64,000 nt of DNA, taken from positions 14,241,526-14,305,525 of the forward strand of contig CM037849.1 of the NCBI GenBank assembly GCA_021234535.1, given 5' to 3'. A program made the position numbers and the translations under genes. This document shows positions 15,120-26,633 of the stretch, piece after piece. This stretch comes from Stichopus chloronotus (Eukaryota > Echinodermata > Holothuroidea > Aspidochirotida > Stichopodidae). Numbering within the stretch: position 1 is the first letter of the stretch; each line of letters opens with the position of its first letter. Below the pieces are notes generated by a model. It made no database searches and was not told the origin of the DNA. It worked only from the letters and a program-made list of their open reading frames with translations.

Positions 15120-15490
15120 GAGGATAACGAGACAGGGGTGAACCAACAATCCCATACAAACCCAAACTTGCTCCCGGGAACGCAATTTAACGTCCCCATC
15201 CGACGGACAAGAGTATCCCCCAGTCTTTAGCCCAATTTCCCAAAAGGCTGGAAGGGGTGGAGGACCTACCCAGCTCAGCAGTCCAACCTGAATCGGACAA
15301 GAGGAACCCCAGTTGAAATCACCACAAATAACCGCCTCACCACCACTGTAAACAGCTTCACTGAACAAGTATTTTGAGTCCCCGGAAAATTCCAAGTGGT
15401 TCCACCTGGATTTCAAATCCCCGGGGACCCGGTGATTGCAAGACAGACACTCCAACCAAAGAGCTAACCCTCCACGCTAAGGTAGGAAGA
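15120..15490 (-). mobile_element. tRNA-derived SINE, copy 1
   Basis: On the minus strand a tRNA-like head reads GTTAGCTCTTTGGTTGGAGT (box A, 15449-15468). About 40 bases on comes TCACCGGGTCCCCGGGG leading into GGATTTGAAATCC (box B position, 15408-15420). The ~290-base tRNA-unrelated body includes GGACTGCTGAGCTGGG, GCTAAAGACTGG and TCGGATGGGGACGTTAAA. A second, more diverged copy of this body lies at 30600-30790 on the plus strand. Internal RNA polymerase III boxes imply that the progenitor was pol III transcribed. The 3' end near 15120 is uncertain, and no target duplication was established. Confidence 0.75.
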
Positions 15491-16057
15491 CCTATCACCT
15501 TTAACGAATTCTCCTCTCTGTGGACGACGGTACTGATCACTGATCTCTGCCTGATCTCTTGTTAGGGATCAGTGGTACTGATAGAGAGAAAGCAAGGGAG
15601 TCTGGCTTATGGGGGATTAGCCTTGTTTAAGGAGTTTACAACATTCTTTCTCTTGCACTTCATAAATTCCGTATGCCGTAGTGCTTCTGAAATACTGCAG
15701 ACAAGCTATCTACACCTGTTAGTTATGCATGAGAGATGTCTTTGTTCGTTACAAACGTTTTGGATATGTGTCCAAAATTAGACGTGCCTATATGCGGCAA
15801 CTCATACATGACCGAGTACCCATGTTAATTAATGAATTTGCTTTGTGAATCTTTTTTATTAGTCGCTATACCCGAATCAAGCACACATGCGTAACTTTGC
15901 CATGTACTTCGCTCCAACACAGTCACGCCGAATCGGTTGTTCACTATTCACCCTTCGGAATTTTTCATGAATAAACATGACCATTGAGGGTTCACGCTCA
16001 ATTCCCGCTCATTTATCAAATCTGATTGATATCTTCATAGTTCCGAGGGAAACCAGC
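15491..16057. other. No gene recognised
   Basis: The immediate SINE flank contains GATCACTGATCTCTG and further GATC words. The rest shows no coding or repeat signal. Confidence 0.5.
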
Positions 16058-16402
16058 TATAATATCAGGCCCGTAGACGGGGGGGGGGGGGGTCGAAGCG
16101 TTCGAACCACCCACCCAAACTTGAGGGAGGTCCATTTCTCCAGCCCTGTGTTTGAAGGATCAGCTATGAAATATTTTTTGATCTTGACGTATTGAGGCCG
16201 GATTTCCCTTCACTTTTAGCAGGAAGATAAAACCTTTCCACTTATGTCATAAAATGTATACAGGCCCAAATTGACCACAATATCTCATCACCACATACAT
16301 ATACTATGTGGAGTGATGAGATAATAAGCTCAAAAACGTGCATGCATGGTTATGTTATTGTGGCCGTGGATATCATAGAACTAGATACAATACAAAGCCT
16401 GG

Positions 16403-16486
16403 GACACACTGCCATGACAACCTGCGACACGACGGCGACCACCCACGGCGTCTACTGTGGTCGTGGCAGTGTGACCGGTTCCACGA
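16403..16486. repeat. Imperfect inverted repeat inside outer hAT element
   Basis: GACACACTGCCATGACAACC is mirrored by GGTCGTGGCAGTGTGAC about 40 bases later, with GACGGCGACCACCCACGGCGTC between. Locally GC- and CpG-rich. It could be the relic of another small element. Confidence 0.6.
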
Positions 16487-16607
16487 CTAGATGTCAGTTG
16501 TGTCGTAAGCCGTCGCTGGGCACAATTAAATATTTTCAATTGTAGTCGGGTGCAGTCGGTGCATTTTAAGCCCTGTTCAAACCGCCCCTACTACCAAAGT
16601 GTCTACT

Positions 16608-17185
16608 CAGGCGCGTAGCCAAGGAGGGGGCGAAGGAGGCGACCGCCCCCCCCCCCTTGGCCATATTGTGGTATTTCTTTATTTAGGATTCTGCCAGAAA
16701 TACCCAGGGGTATAGGCATAGCCAGGGAAAGGAGGGTGAATAAGGCGACCCTGCTTAACCGCTTTTTTCTCGCTTTTTTCTCGTGATATCGCTTAGTAGT
16801 AATTCCCTCAATTTATGCGGCAGGTCTACCAAGGCAGGGGTGGAATGCAGGGTTGGGAGCATGTATGTGTGTATGTAAAACACCCAGGAAGGGCCGTTTT
16901 CTACTATCTGAATGGTTTGTAGAGCCAAACGTTTCTTTGAATGCTCATCTCGGCATTGCATAATTTTTCACAGACTAATTTTTTTCTCAGTAATTGAGAA
17001 ATTGTAGACATGAGATCTATATTTCAAGGCAGGGTTCATGCAGCTGAAAAGACTTGGGAAGGGCTATTTCCGGCCATCTGGGGGTTTTTTAAAACTCAAA
17101 ATTTCCTCATACGCACCACGCAGATAGTGGTCATGAGTTCGCACCCCCCCCCCCCTCCCTTGGCATATTCATAGCTACGCCCCTG
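16608..17185. mobile_element. hAT-like MITE (inner, nested), with perfect 8-bp target duplication
   Basis: Begins CAGGCGCGTAGCC and ends GGCATATTCATAGCTACGCCCCTG. It is flanked by TGTCTACT at 16600-16607 and 17186-17193. It sits wholly inside the outer element, so it inserted later. C-runs lie inside each end (16646-16656 and 17144-17155). Further terminus-like words inside (GGCATAGCCAGGG near 16720) suggest earlier rearrangement. It encodes nothing. Confidence 0.92.
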
Positions 17186-17417
17186 TGTCTACTATATATG
17201 TAAATTGTTCACGACGGAAGGTCTTATGTAGTCCTCTAGAATGCTCCAGATTACAGGAGATATGCAGATTTCACAATTTCCGGGAAAGCATGCCCCCGTA
17301 CCCCTAGCAACTGCATACTTACGGCACGCGCCAGCGTCTTCCGTATTTGGAAAAAGGTCCACATCATGGAAAAAAGACCCACCCCCCACATGGGCTGGCT
17401 ACGGGCCTGTATAATAT

Positions 17418-19870
17418 AAAGAGAAAGTTAATTAAGCTACCTGTGAATAAATGAGCAAGACCCTGTAACGTCTATGAACTAGAAATCTTCAAGGAATTGT
17501 TGAGGGCGTAGTACCAGTCAGCTCAGCTTCTAAAGAAGCGCGATATTGTTTGATGTAACTTTACTATAGGGCCCTATAGCAAATCTACCGTCCACTGGAT
17601 GTATGAGCGGTCCACGTCCCCCATTTAAAGAAAACGTCATTGAGGGCACAATTACATGTGATTGGTTGAAACAGTGTAATACTCTGCTCGGTACAGCAAG
17701 TCCTGATTGGTCGTGCAATCGTCGTATGGCTGACGGTACGAATATCGTGTACACTATACGTGCAGATGTAAATACTTTTGTTTGTTTGTTCTTTGTTATT
17801 TATTTATTCGATCAAAGAACTTCTCTCTACTTTCTAGAGCCTCATGGTAGAACGCAAATAAGGTTAACTTTACTACTTAACGCAGCAAGACTTAACTCCA
17901 TTTCGTGGACATTAGGCTACGTAGTTTAGATATATGTACTATACAGACCTACCTGCTGTGACACCGCCTCAGAGAAGTATAACAAAATACTGGCTGAAAC
18001 TGTTGGATGGATTAGAGGAATTATAGTTTCGTGGCTACGTAATCGATATGACGGTCGTAGGCCTACATACAGTCACTTCAGGTACCACACTGATCAGCCT
18101 GCCTAGGTTTGTTCCTTTCTCGAACACCAGTTGTGTTAAAAGCGCGGGAAACGTAATTGTTCTCAACTCGAAAACAACCCCAAGTTCACCAACGTTGTTC
18201 ACTGGAGCATGACAAATGAATGATCCATGGCAAATTTGTAGTAACAGTGTAAGCAAGGGGACTAACATTTAAAAAAGACTCGTAGAGTTGTGTCACGAAA
18301 TTCGTGATAGGCCTAGTTCGTCGCACCTGCTGAGCGTTACTCATATGTTGATGGTAAATGGTCAAACTAAAAATCTGACAAGCGACTGAAGCTAAGATGA
18401 CAGGGAAAGTAACGATTAAACTCAGCACATATACATTGCAAATCTGTGACCAGATCTTTTTTTTTTACCATACGACAGTAGCCAGAGACTCCATGTACGA
18501 ACATAGCTTTTATCAACTTAACATATCATAACACTTGTTTACATTTTCAGTCACTGTAGGAATAGACACGTGACTAGTGGAGTTAACTTAGAAGTGCTGA
18601 TTGGAAAGTATAGTTTGCCTCCATGCTTGACGCAACATAAATAATACCAAATCAGTGAGTCACAAGTCAGCAGGTATGTGAGGTTGTTAACTAAAGCCCC
18701 TTTCAAGTTAATGACTAAAATCGATGGTGCGTCCCTGAGTATGACAGGCGGTAATGTCGCAGTCTATTTTTTTTTCAACTGAGCCAGTCGAAAGAAAGAA
18801 GCATCCCAGAGAAACACCAAGCTGCATTCCCATTCCTGCTTAACTTGAAAGTGACTATGTTAAAGCTGAGGTCCGGTTAGGTCCGACATCACTAGAACCA
18901 GTGGCAAGTGATAGTAGTGAATTTAAATGAGGTTGTCAAATCCAGTAACCCTATGACATTGGAACAACTTGTCTTACATTAAAACATTGTGTATTGTCAC
19001 ATTATGTATGATACGTGTACGCATATAATGTACCTTAGTAAGATATCTCAGATAAGACAATTAAAGGGGCAATGCATGTTGGAAACAACACTATGTTCAC
19101 GTCATTGTTGATATACTCATTGCTGTTGTCAAGTTATGGTGAAATGCGACACTGACACGAACTGTCAAACTAAGACATTCAGTTTCTTTTTCTTTTGAAG
19201 TAACAAACGTTATTTAGTGATTGATTAAGGTATATATCTGATTCTCAGGCACGTGTCTGCCTGTGTCGCCCAAAATTGCTGCAAGCAAAACGTATAGGTA
19301 AATCAACATATACCTATCTTGAAGGAAACATAGTTAAGCTCCTCGAAAAATAAGATTAATCCCTGTGTCTTTGTGTGTCCACGTCCCCTTTGTTCGAACT
19401 TAAACAGAGTTTCGTGATTGATGTCTCGAAATAATTTACATAGATATTAATTACAGATATTTCATTGGAGAATATAGATTAATTTACGTCACGGACACGG
19501 TCTCCACAGCTCACCGTATTCATTCAATGACATACGTTTTTCTTTCATTTTTTAATATTCATAATATGGGAGGAGTTTATCTCGGCTTTGTAAAAGGAGA
19601 GAATCTTCCAAGAATACAAATCAGGAAACTGAGAATTTCTCAGTCGACATCTTCACTTACAAAGTTTCAAATGGAATTGGCTTGATAAGCTCATAATGTC
19701 AATATTAAAGCCAGACTGTGGTTCGTAATGTGACACAGGTTGTTTCAAGGTCACGTGTTCCTGATGGTCCTTCTGTGGTCTACACTTATGCAGTAGTTGT
19801 AACGTACATCTTACGTAACAATTTGCATTTCTTTTTCCAAATCCGGTATAAGCATTTGGCGTTGATAAAC
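17418..19870. other. No gene recognised
   Basis: Open frames at 17603-17929 (+), 18035-18268 (-), 18186-18428 (-) and 19653-19904 (-) carry no motif and overlap others on the opposite strand. Several GTAGGCCTAC-type words occur (17912, 18057, 18307). Confidence 0.5.
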
Positions 19871-20060
19871 GTGGTTTCTCGATTTGGTAAACCAGGTTTA
19901 TCATTTCATTGGTGATCGAACTTGGCTTATCAAATTAATAAAACTGGTTTAATGAATTGATAAACCAGGTTTATCGATTAAAAAAACCTGGTTTATCTGT
20001 CGAAAAACCAGGTTTATCAGTCGATAAACCATGTTTTTCGATCGATAAACTGGATGTATT
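19871..20060 (+). repeat. Array of ~21-bp units with palindromic AAACCAGGTTTATC core
   Basis: At least seven diverged units centred on AAACC(A/T)GGTTT, itself a palindrome, are spaced about 20-24 bases apart and separated by CGATT/GTCG/ATCGATC linkers. The array produces the repetitive KPGLSVDKP-type translation seen in the 19957-20232 frame, which is therefore not evidence of a gene. Confidence 0.8.
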
Positions 20061-20687
20061 ATACTATTTTGAATTATTGGTTTTTCGATTTATTGCGCAT
20101 TTGGCTTACATTGAGAACCAAAGTTGGGCGATCTTATCGTTTATCGTCACACTAAATCTCGTTCTTCTTTATTCTCGAATCAATGGCCGACTGCTGAACA
20201 AGTCACTCACCTCAGACCAGACAAATTATTGACAGGACTATCATTGACCATATCGAGGCCTGCACAGAACTTAAGGAAAATATCAATTGTTGTCAAGTGC
20301 CCACTTGAGTTGACAAGTAGTTATACTTTTGCGCGGTTAAACACGTACTGGCAGGGTAAAAAGTAACTTAACTTTCAATTTGTCAAAAGCATTATTTTTT
20401 CAAATGTCAGAGAAGTCTGTCGAAATGTATATCTCATACAGACAATTATTTGACATCTGGAATGACTCTGGTTAAACTGATCAAGAATTGTGAGCGAGTT
20501 TTTTTTTTTTTCAAAATGTGTTAAATGCTGATGTTGTTCTTCCCTCAACCTCCAACACTTGCAGACCCCACTCCGACAAGAATATAACTTGAAAAGTCTG
20601 ACATTGTAAACCTTCTCACAGACACCCCATGAAGAACTTGCCCTCTTTTAAGCAAGAGTGAACTTCCTGATAATGTGCTCATGCAGA

Positions 20688-20925
20688 TGGATATTACACT
20701 CTCAAAGGTTACCGTGGGTACGTATGCCTTTTTACAACTGTTGGGTAAACAATTACTGAAGTTGGTTAAAAGCTACCCATCGTTGGGTAACGTTTTACGA
20801 ACAGAAGGGATTTTTTTGTACCATCATGGGTTTTCCTTTTTTACCAAATGTTTGTAAGGAGTCCTACATAACCAACCTGGGTAAAAGTTTACCCAACTTC
20901 TATATTATAGAGTGTGATAATTAAT
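20688..20925. mobile_element. Small TA-type MITE with ACACTCT ends and GGGTAAA/TTTACCC interior
   Basis: The left end reads ATTACACTCTCAAAGGTTACC and the right end TATTATAGAGTGTGATAAT, approximately inverted. The interior has repeated TTGGGTAA, GGGTAAAAGTTTACCC and similar words in both orientations. No coding capacity. Resembles mariner/Tc1-type MITEs by its TA-flanked ends; the family is inferred. Confidence 0.5.
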
Positions 20926-20934
20926 TGTGCTTAT

Positions 20935-21250
20935 CACACTCTACAGTATACAGTTTCAGGGTATACCGGATCTATCTGACCAATGATGAAACGAGAATTT
21001 TCACGGTACACAGTGAAAACCTGGTAATGTACTACGATACAAATAGCTATCGGATCTTCTCGCCAGTATACAGTTCTATGCTATACTGCATCTATCCTAC
21101 CAATGATGAAACAACAGTTTCACTTTATACAGCATCTATCTGCCCACGTGACAGAACAAGAGTTTCACGGTATACCGTTTCTATCTGCTCAATAATGAAA
21201 ACATGATGTCACGGTGTAACGCATCTTTATCTGCCCCCATGACACAACCA
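20935..21250 (+). repeat. Degenerate ~45-60-bp tandem repeat
   Basis: Repeats of CAGTTTCACGGTATACC.., GCATCTATCTG and CCAATGATGAAAC in that order, about five to six times with indels. The frame at 20925-21206 is open because of the repeat. Confidence 0.75.
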
Positions 21251-23189
21251 TTTACATGAGGGAAGGAATTCACTCCAGGTAGGGATGTAAAAAAGTACCT
21301 CTGACTGAAGTAGTGCAACAGATCTTTGACTCTGCAGCACACTCCAACCCTACGGTACATTTAGTTAGCCTACACTGGACGTTGTACCGACTGGGGCATA
21401 ACTTTCTTTCGTGGTGTTTTGTTGTTGGATTAATAAACCAACTTCACCCCTTAATTTCATTATCGGTGTCGTCCCTCTACAGGAAACATTGTAAGAAGCG
21501 AAGCCTGTCCTTTAAGCAGTATAAAATACGTCTCAGATAACTTGCTGATTTTTGTATCATTTGCTTTGTTTTTTCCTATTGTGTCGATAATGGAATTTCT
21601 TTATAAAAAGGCCAATATTGAACAGTTTATGTCCATTCAGTACATATTAAATGCTCCTCAAATCAACATGTCAAAACTCACCTGTCCCCGTTCGGCGGTT
21701 GGCTGCACGTGGTTCGTTGGTTGCAATCAAATCGTACGGTGAATCCTTGTACTTATATTGTCAACGGGTGAAAAAAAAAAAAAATAGCGGTAGTCCCTTG
21801 CAGTCAGCGTTGGTGCAGACTCCCGATTTCCTATACACACTTTATCAACCAGCGATCGAAGGTGACCGGTTGAGGCCAACGGCCTAGTCATCCATGACTT
21901 GTAACTGTACCGAATTTTACTGTGTAACTTTGTTGAAACGAATCACCCTTTTTGTCGGTGATCAACTTCCCTAGCCACTGTTTAAACAATTCGCACTATT
22001 TTCGGGGCTCAAAGGTATTCGAGCATAAGAAAACTTTGATTAAGCTCTTGCAGAGCGTAGTCCAACACTGGTACACGGTAACTTTTTCGTACTCCTTTAT
22101 CGGAGAGTCACACAAATCCGAGCTACTTCCTTGTTGACACAGATTAATGGATATATATACACGAACAACATATTTCTGTTGCTAAGTTCAAGTATGCCAA
22201 GGGTATCAACGTGTTCTGTTTTCACAAGTGTTCCTAACCAGAAACTCTATACATGTATGTTCTATTGCATGTTTCACTTCACAGGCGGGAGAAAAAAAAA
22301 GTTTGTAACGTTTTCGAAACTTGTTACCAATTTAGCATTATTCCATGAAAAACTGTTACGTACTTGGGAATTTGTTGTAGGCCTTATTTCTGTTCTGTGT
22401 GAACATATGGCACTGACTTCTTTTTTTTTTAATCAACAGATTCGGCTTATTTTTCTCACAGGCAGATGAAGACTATTGTGCTTTGTCACATAAAAATATT
22501 TTTAACAGTATGTAGACAAAACACTGACCTCATGCAGAATTGAGCAAGTAGTACCACAGAAATATTTCGAGCATTTCGGATCACAAGGAAGAATATTTTA
22601 CAGCATGACGTCATTATTATACAAAGTTACTGATAAGTAATGATTATTACAGTAACATATATATCAATGCAGAAAGAAAATTAACGAACGTCAGCCACAA
22701 GTGTATTATGATACCGTCTCTTACAAATATAGTCTTTGTTGTACGGGGTAATGCACGCGGGCAATGTAGAAACGAAAATGGTACCATGGAAACCCTCAAA
22801 TGATACATTGTTAACAACATGCAATAGCTCGACATCCCAGGTGAAGTCCGCCACCCCATCCCGCACACACACCCACACATGCGCACACAATCCCAATGTT
22901 TTTTACATCTCTCTTCGTGGAACTTAGGAAGGGAGGGGGAAATGGTTCATTTCTTACCAACGACGCAGACGCTCGTTGAAAAATGCACGTTGAATTACAA
23001 GTTGGGGGGGGGGGGGGTAAAACTCAGGGAGAGATTGGAACGGACGGATAAAGAGCATTCCAGAAAGTGAAGGGGAGATGGTGAGACTTCTCTCTGAGAA
23101 CCTTTTTCAAGACGGAAGGATCATCTTTCTGAACTAGCATCTCTAAGATGCACAGAATTGTGATTCTGTCGAGTCATGTCAACCAGTGA
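21251..23189. other. No gene recognised
   Basis: Frames at 21313-21540, 21542-21742, 22131-22469 (+) and 22647-22886 (-) have no motif. A CA-rich stretch (22860-22890) and a G14 run (23004-23017) are present. Confidence 0.5.
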
Positions 23190-23330
23190 TCACGTGAGAC
23201 CGTGGTGTAGTGGAGAGGAGGGATTGAAGACGCTTTATGGTCAGATCATAAGCCGATGTACCTGACATAACACGCCTCGAGCGACGTCGATTCCTAATGT
23301 TACTATCTGGTAAGGCAGAAATACTGAGTT
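23190..23330 (+). mobile_element. Possible second type of tRNA-headed SINE fragment
   Basis: GTGGTGTAGTGGAGAGGAGG (23204-23223) fits a box A and GCGACGTCGATTCC (23282-23295) a weak box B about 75 bases on, with GGTCAGATCATAAGCC between. ATCTGGTAAGGCAGAAATAC then follows, as in many SINE bodies. It does not fold convincingly as a tRNA, so it is called a SINE-like fragment and not a tRNA gene. Confidence 0.4.
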
Positions 23331-24749
23331 ACACTTGTAAATTTAAGTGCTCAAAAATTTGAATGTAAAGTAGAGGGCGCTTTCGCACAGATTTGAAATG
23401 AGAGTACAACAGTTTGTGCATGTGTAACCAAAAGACCAGTATTTTTTTGTTTGTATTCATGTACGTATATGTATACAGGAAACATTACAGCTGATTTAAT
23501 TTGGACCGTGATGAAACAAAAAAAAAAAAAAAAAAAGAAATGGTGGCATAATTTGCTGTGAATACTAATAGCACTACAGAGTGAAAAGTCTTCCCAAACA
23601 TTTACATTGTTTGGACACTACCAATTATGGAGTGTTGACTTTCCTGTTGGTACAAAACTTTAAACCTTTACTCACACCCAAGCCCCCCTCCCAACTTTCC
23701 CTAGACACACATACACCCACACGTACCATTTCAGTCGGTTCAAAGTTTTCTGAAAAATCACAGTTTGTAGGAACAGTGTAGCTCGGTATAGTGCACGCTG
23801 GGTTAACAACTTTGGCTACAGTGACCATGCTGTCACAGTGCGTTATCTATTAGACACATTTCAAGGAAACTCCGGCCTCACAGGTGTATATCAGAAGTAT
23901 ACTGCATTGCGAATAGGTAGGCTAACCTGCTGAAAAGTCATACCGGTAAATTAAGAAACGAACAAAGAGACAAAGAGACACACAAACACTAATTACCGTT
24001 TATTGATGAGTCAGATAGCGCATAGCCATACTGCTTTTCCACTCATGAGGACTTCCACTCTTACGTCCCGCACTCCCCCCCCCCCCCCTTCCCCATGGTA
24101 AATATGTAGAGGGCGCTGGGATGAATACGCAGTTCCACTATAGAAATAACCCTCTTTTATGTACTACGAATGTACGTATCGCATTCGCTAAGAGTTGAAA
24201 AGCTGACAGAAAATCCCATCACCCCCCTTCACAAGTAACCACGATAAGTCATATATTTAGTATTTATAGCGTCATTGTAAATGAATAAATTAATTCCCAA
24301 GTCTAAAACGGCTTGTAAACTTCAGATCAAACACTTTTCTCTGGTAAATTGCGGGGGGACAAAAAAAAATAACTTCACGAACGGCAAAGTTATGATGGGC
24401 AAAACATCATTACTTTCTTTGAGGTGACACGTTTTAATAAAGGTGACGGGTACAGAGTTTGCTATAGGGGTATCAATATCAACTGTGTGACACATGCAGT
24501 GCTGCTTTTTATTCTACCTTTGCCCTGGATTTTTTTTTGAATTATATCAGTTATCCCGTAATTTTATTTTCATGACGTGATGTATAATTTTAACTTCTTA
24601 TTGTTGACCTTTCTTCTCTTTTTCTTTTAGTCACTGATTTTCTTTTTTCTGTTTTTTTTTCTAAATTCAATTACCCGTCTTCCGTCAGTTTGTTTTCTCA
24701 TATATTCTCTCATTTTACTTTTTTCCTCTTTTGTCGGTGATATTTAATT
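23331..24749. other. No gene recognised
   Basis: A-run at 23518-23536 and C14 run at 24075-24088. From 24600 to 24735 the plus strand is T-rich (TTTTCTCTTTTTC). No coding or RNA signal. Confidence 0.5.
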
Positions 24750-25475
24750 CTTAAAGTGATTACGTATGTACACAGGAAGTTAGAAAAATTAAAATTTCAT
24801 GTTCAAAAGTTTAAAAAGCCTTACTGCACCATTCAGATAATTTGGGAAATTAAATAGGGTAGGTATCATCGATAAATTCTGTCACATGATTTCAATTTCT
24901 TGTAGAATAACGACAAAAAATGTAAATGGGATAATTCACTATTTGTTGAAAGTTTTCACTGAACGTAGTAACCGTGAACGTCTTTGAACAAACCGATGGG
25001 AACTGGGAATTATACTACACTCACAAAACGAAACAGTAAAATAAGAACTCCATAACTTTTAGGTAAAATTTTACACACAGTTAATGTAAGTCTTACATTG
25101 TGTATCTAACAACTTTACTAAAATGTAGTAAAATTTACCAAAATTATGTAGAATTTACATATACTGTTTACCTAAATTATGTAAAATAAGAACTCCATAA
25201 AATCTACATATAATTAATGCGGTTGCCCAGAACAGCTGATGGCCGACGCCGTAATTAGGTGATAAGTTTGTGGTTTAAGGGTTATACGTAAAATCGGTAA
25301 TTCGCTTCACTGAATATTCAATTCCCGACCATACCTATCATGTGACACCTTATGTTTTCGATATACCAGTAAGAACTGCACTTTTGCATATTCATTATGT
25401 AAGGGCCGTCCACTTCTTGTGATAAGAACCTCAAATTTTAATTGCAATTTTGTTTGCAAGTGTTTGTATGCCTTT
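24750..25475 (+). repeat. Ancient dispersed repeat R, copy 1 (interrupted by a MITE)
   Basis: Aligns with 47591-48080. Shared words in order are TTAA.GTGATT.CGT, AAATTTCA, CACCATTC, AATTTGGGAAA.TAAATAGG, ATGATTTCAA, ACGACAAAAA, ACCGATGGGAA, TGACGCCGT-like and TTGCATATTCATTATGTA. By eye about 65-70 percent similar. The segment 25016-25211 is absent from the other copy. Function unknown; no open frame is shared between the copies. Confidence 0.65.
25016..25211. mobile_element. Small AT-rich MITE inserted in repeat R copy 1
   Basis: Begins near CTACACTCACAAAAC and ends near AAATCTACATATA. The interior repeats GTAAAATAAGAACTCCATAA twice and contains GGTAAAATTTTAC and GTAAAATTTACC in opposing orientation. 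The aligned repeat at 47830 lacks it (TATACTA joined to ATTAAGTTGC), which marks the insertion point. Confidence 0.6.
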
Positions 25476-26633
25476 AGGAACAGTGTTATCCTGATTGCAT
25501 GTGTGCAGAAAAAGAAAAAGAAGGGTAAGATTAGGCCTATGTTCAATATTAAGCTTTTCTTTACTTTTTTGAATGTAAGCAAGTGGTTGCTTATGAGCGG
25601 AATACGTCATTCAGTGCCACTTTTTGACCAATCAAAGAGCTCCAATGCAAGACCGTCACCGCTAACTCTAATCGATTTTCAAAACATCTATTAGCCACAG
25701 AGGAGTTGGAATTCTATCGAAATGAATTCTGCTACCGCCACAGGAGTTGGAATCTAGGATATTAACACACACAAAGTAGAATACAAAAGGGAATAAAAAA
25801 AAACAGATAACAAAGCAACAGCAGATAAAGGAAGGGGAAAAAGACATATGTTCGGTGTGTTCTAATTAAAATCGTCATGGAGTGTCTAACATTTGGCCTG
25901 TTATAGAGGCACTGCCATCTGTTCTTTCCCTTTTGAAGCAATTCATACCTTTATGTTTATAAGTGTTTATTTTCAATTCACATATCAATCACAGCAATCA
26001 GTGAGTGTTTGTAACATGGTGTATGTATGTCAAAGCAAGAGGCAGACTTGCATAATTGGCCAATTGTAAACAATATGAAGCAGAATAAATACATGCTCAC
26101 AATCCACGTTTTTGTTCAGTGTTTTGTTGCTTTTATAGTTAACGAATCAGTTTGGTTCTATAAAAACGGCACTGAGAGAGAGAAACGCCAAAGAGAACGG
26201 GACTTCGTTTGGTCATTTGAAAGTGCGCCCCTGAAATTTTGAAACCTCAACCAACGCGCTTGGAGGGTGCCGAAATTTATAGGGGGCGGTATCGGTAGTT
26301 ATATATTCAACGTTAAGGGTATAGGCATGATGTGGTAGCTATATCTTGGAGTCAAGCACATTCTTTGTAAACATTGCGTTTTAGTTCTGATTTCATTTCT
26401 TTTCTGGGTGAGTGTTGAATACTCATTTAGGAACAGGTTGCTTGTCAAATATCTACCGGTGTTTTTGCTGTGGATAATGAAAACTGAAAACACGAAGATT
26501 GAACCCATACCGTACAAATGTCTGGGTGGGAGTTTAGGGTCACTTGGGAAAGTTTGGCCAAAATCATAGTTCCAACTTTCCACAACTTTTCGGTAGCAAC
26601 GATCCATCTTCCATCGAAGCACCACTACCATAC
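25476..26633. other. No gene recognised
   Basis: AT-rich sequence. Frames at 25419-25694 and 26027-26242 (+) show no motif. The word ACAGGAGTTGGAATCTA occurs twice in diverged form near 25700 and 25742. Confidence 0.5.

Larger units (their letters stand above)
16066..17409. mobile_element. hAT-like non-autonomous element (outer), with perfect 8-bp target duplication
   Basis: Begins CAGGCCCGTAG and ends CTACGGGCCTG, an 11-bp perfect terminal inverted repeat. It is flanked on both sides by TATAATAT (16058-16065 and 17410-17417). An 8-bp duplication with CAGG...CCTG ends is the signature of hAT-superfamily transposons. Subtracting the nested element and its duplication leaves about 758 bp, with no transposase, so it is a MITE-sized derivative. 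A G14 run follows the left terminus (16079-16092). Confidence 0.9.

Noticed and set aside
19957..20232. Protein with KPGLSVDKP repeats
   Set aside because: Produced entirely by the palindromic ~21-bp repeat array, and the frame decays immediately afterwards.
23204..23295. tRNA gene
   Set aside because: Box-like words are present, but no acceptor stem or cloverleaf can be drawn. Retained only as a possible SINE fragment.
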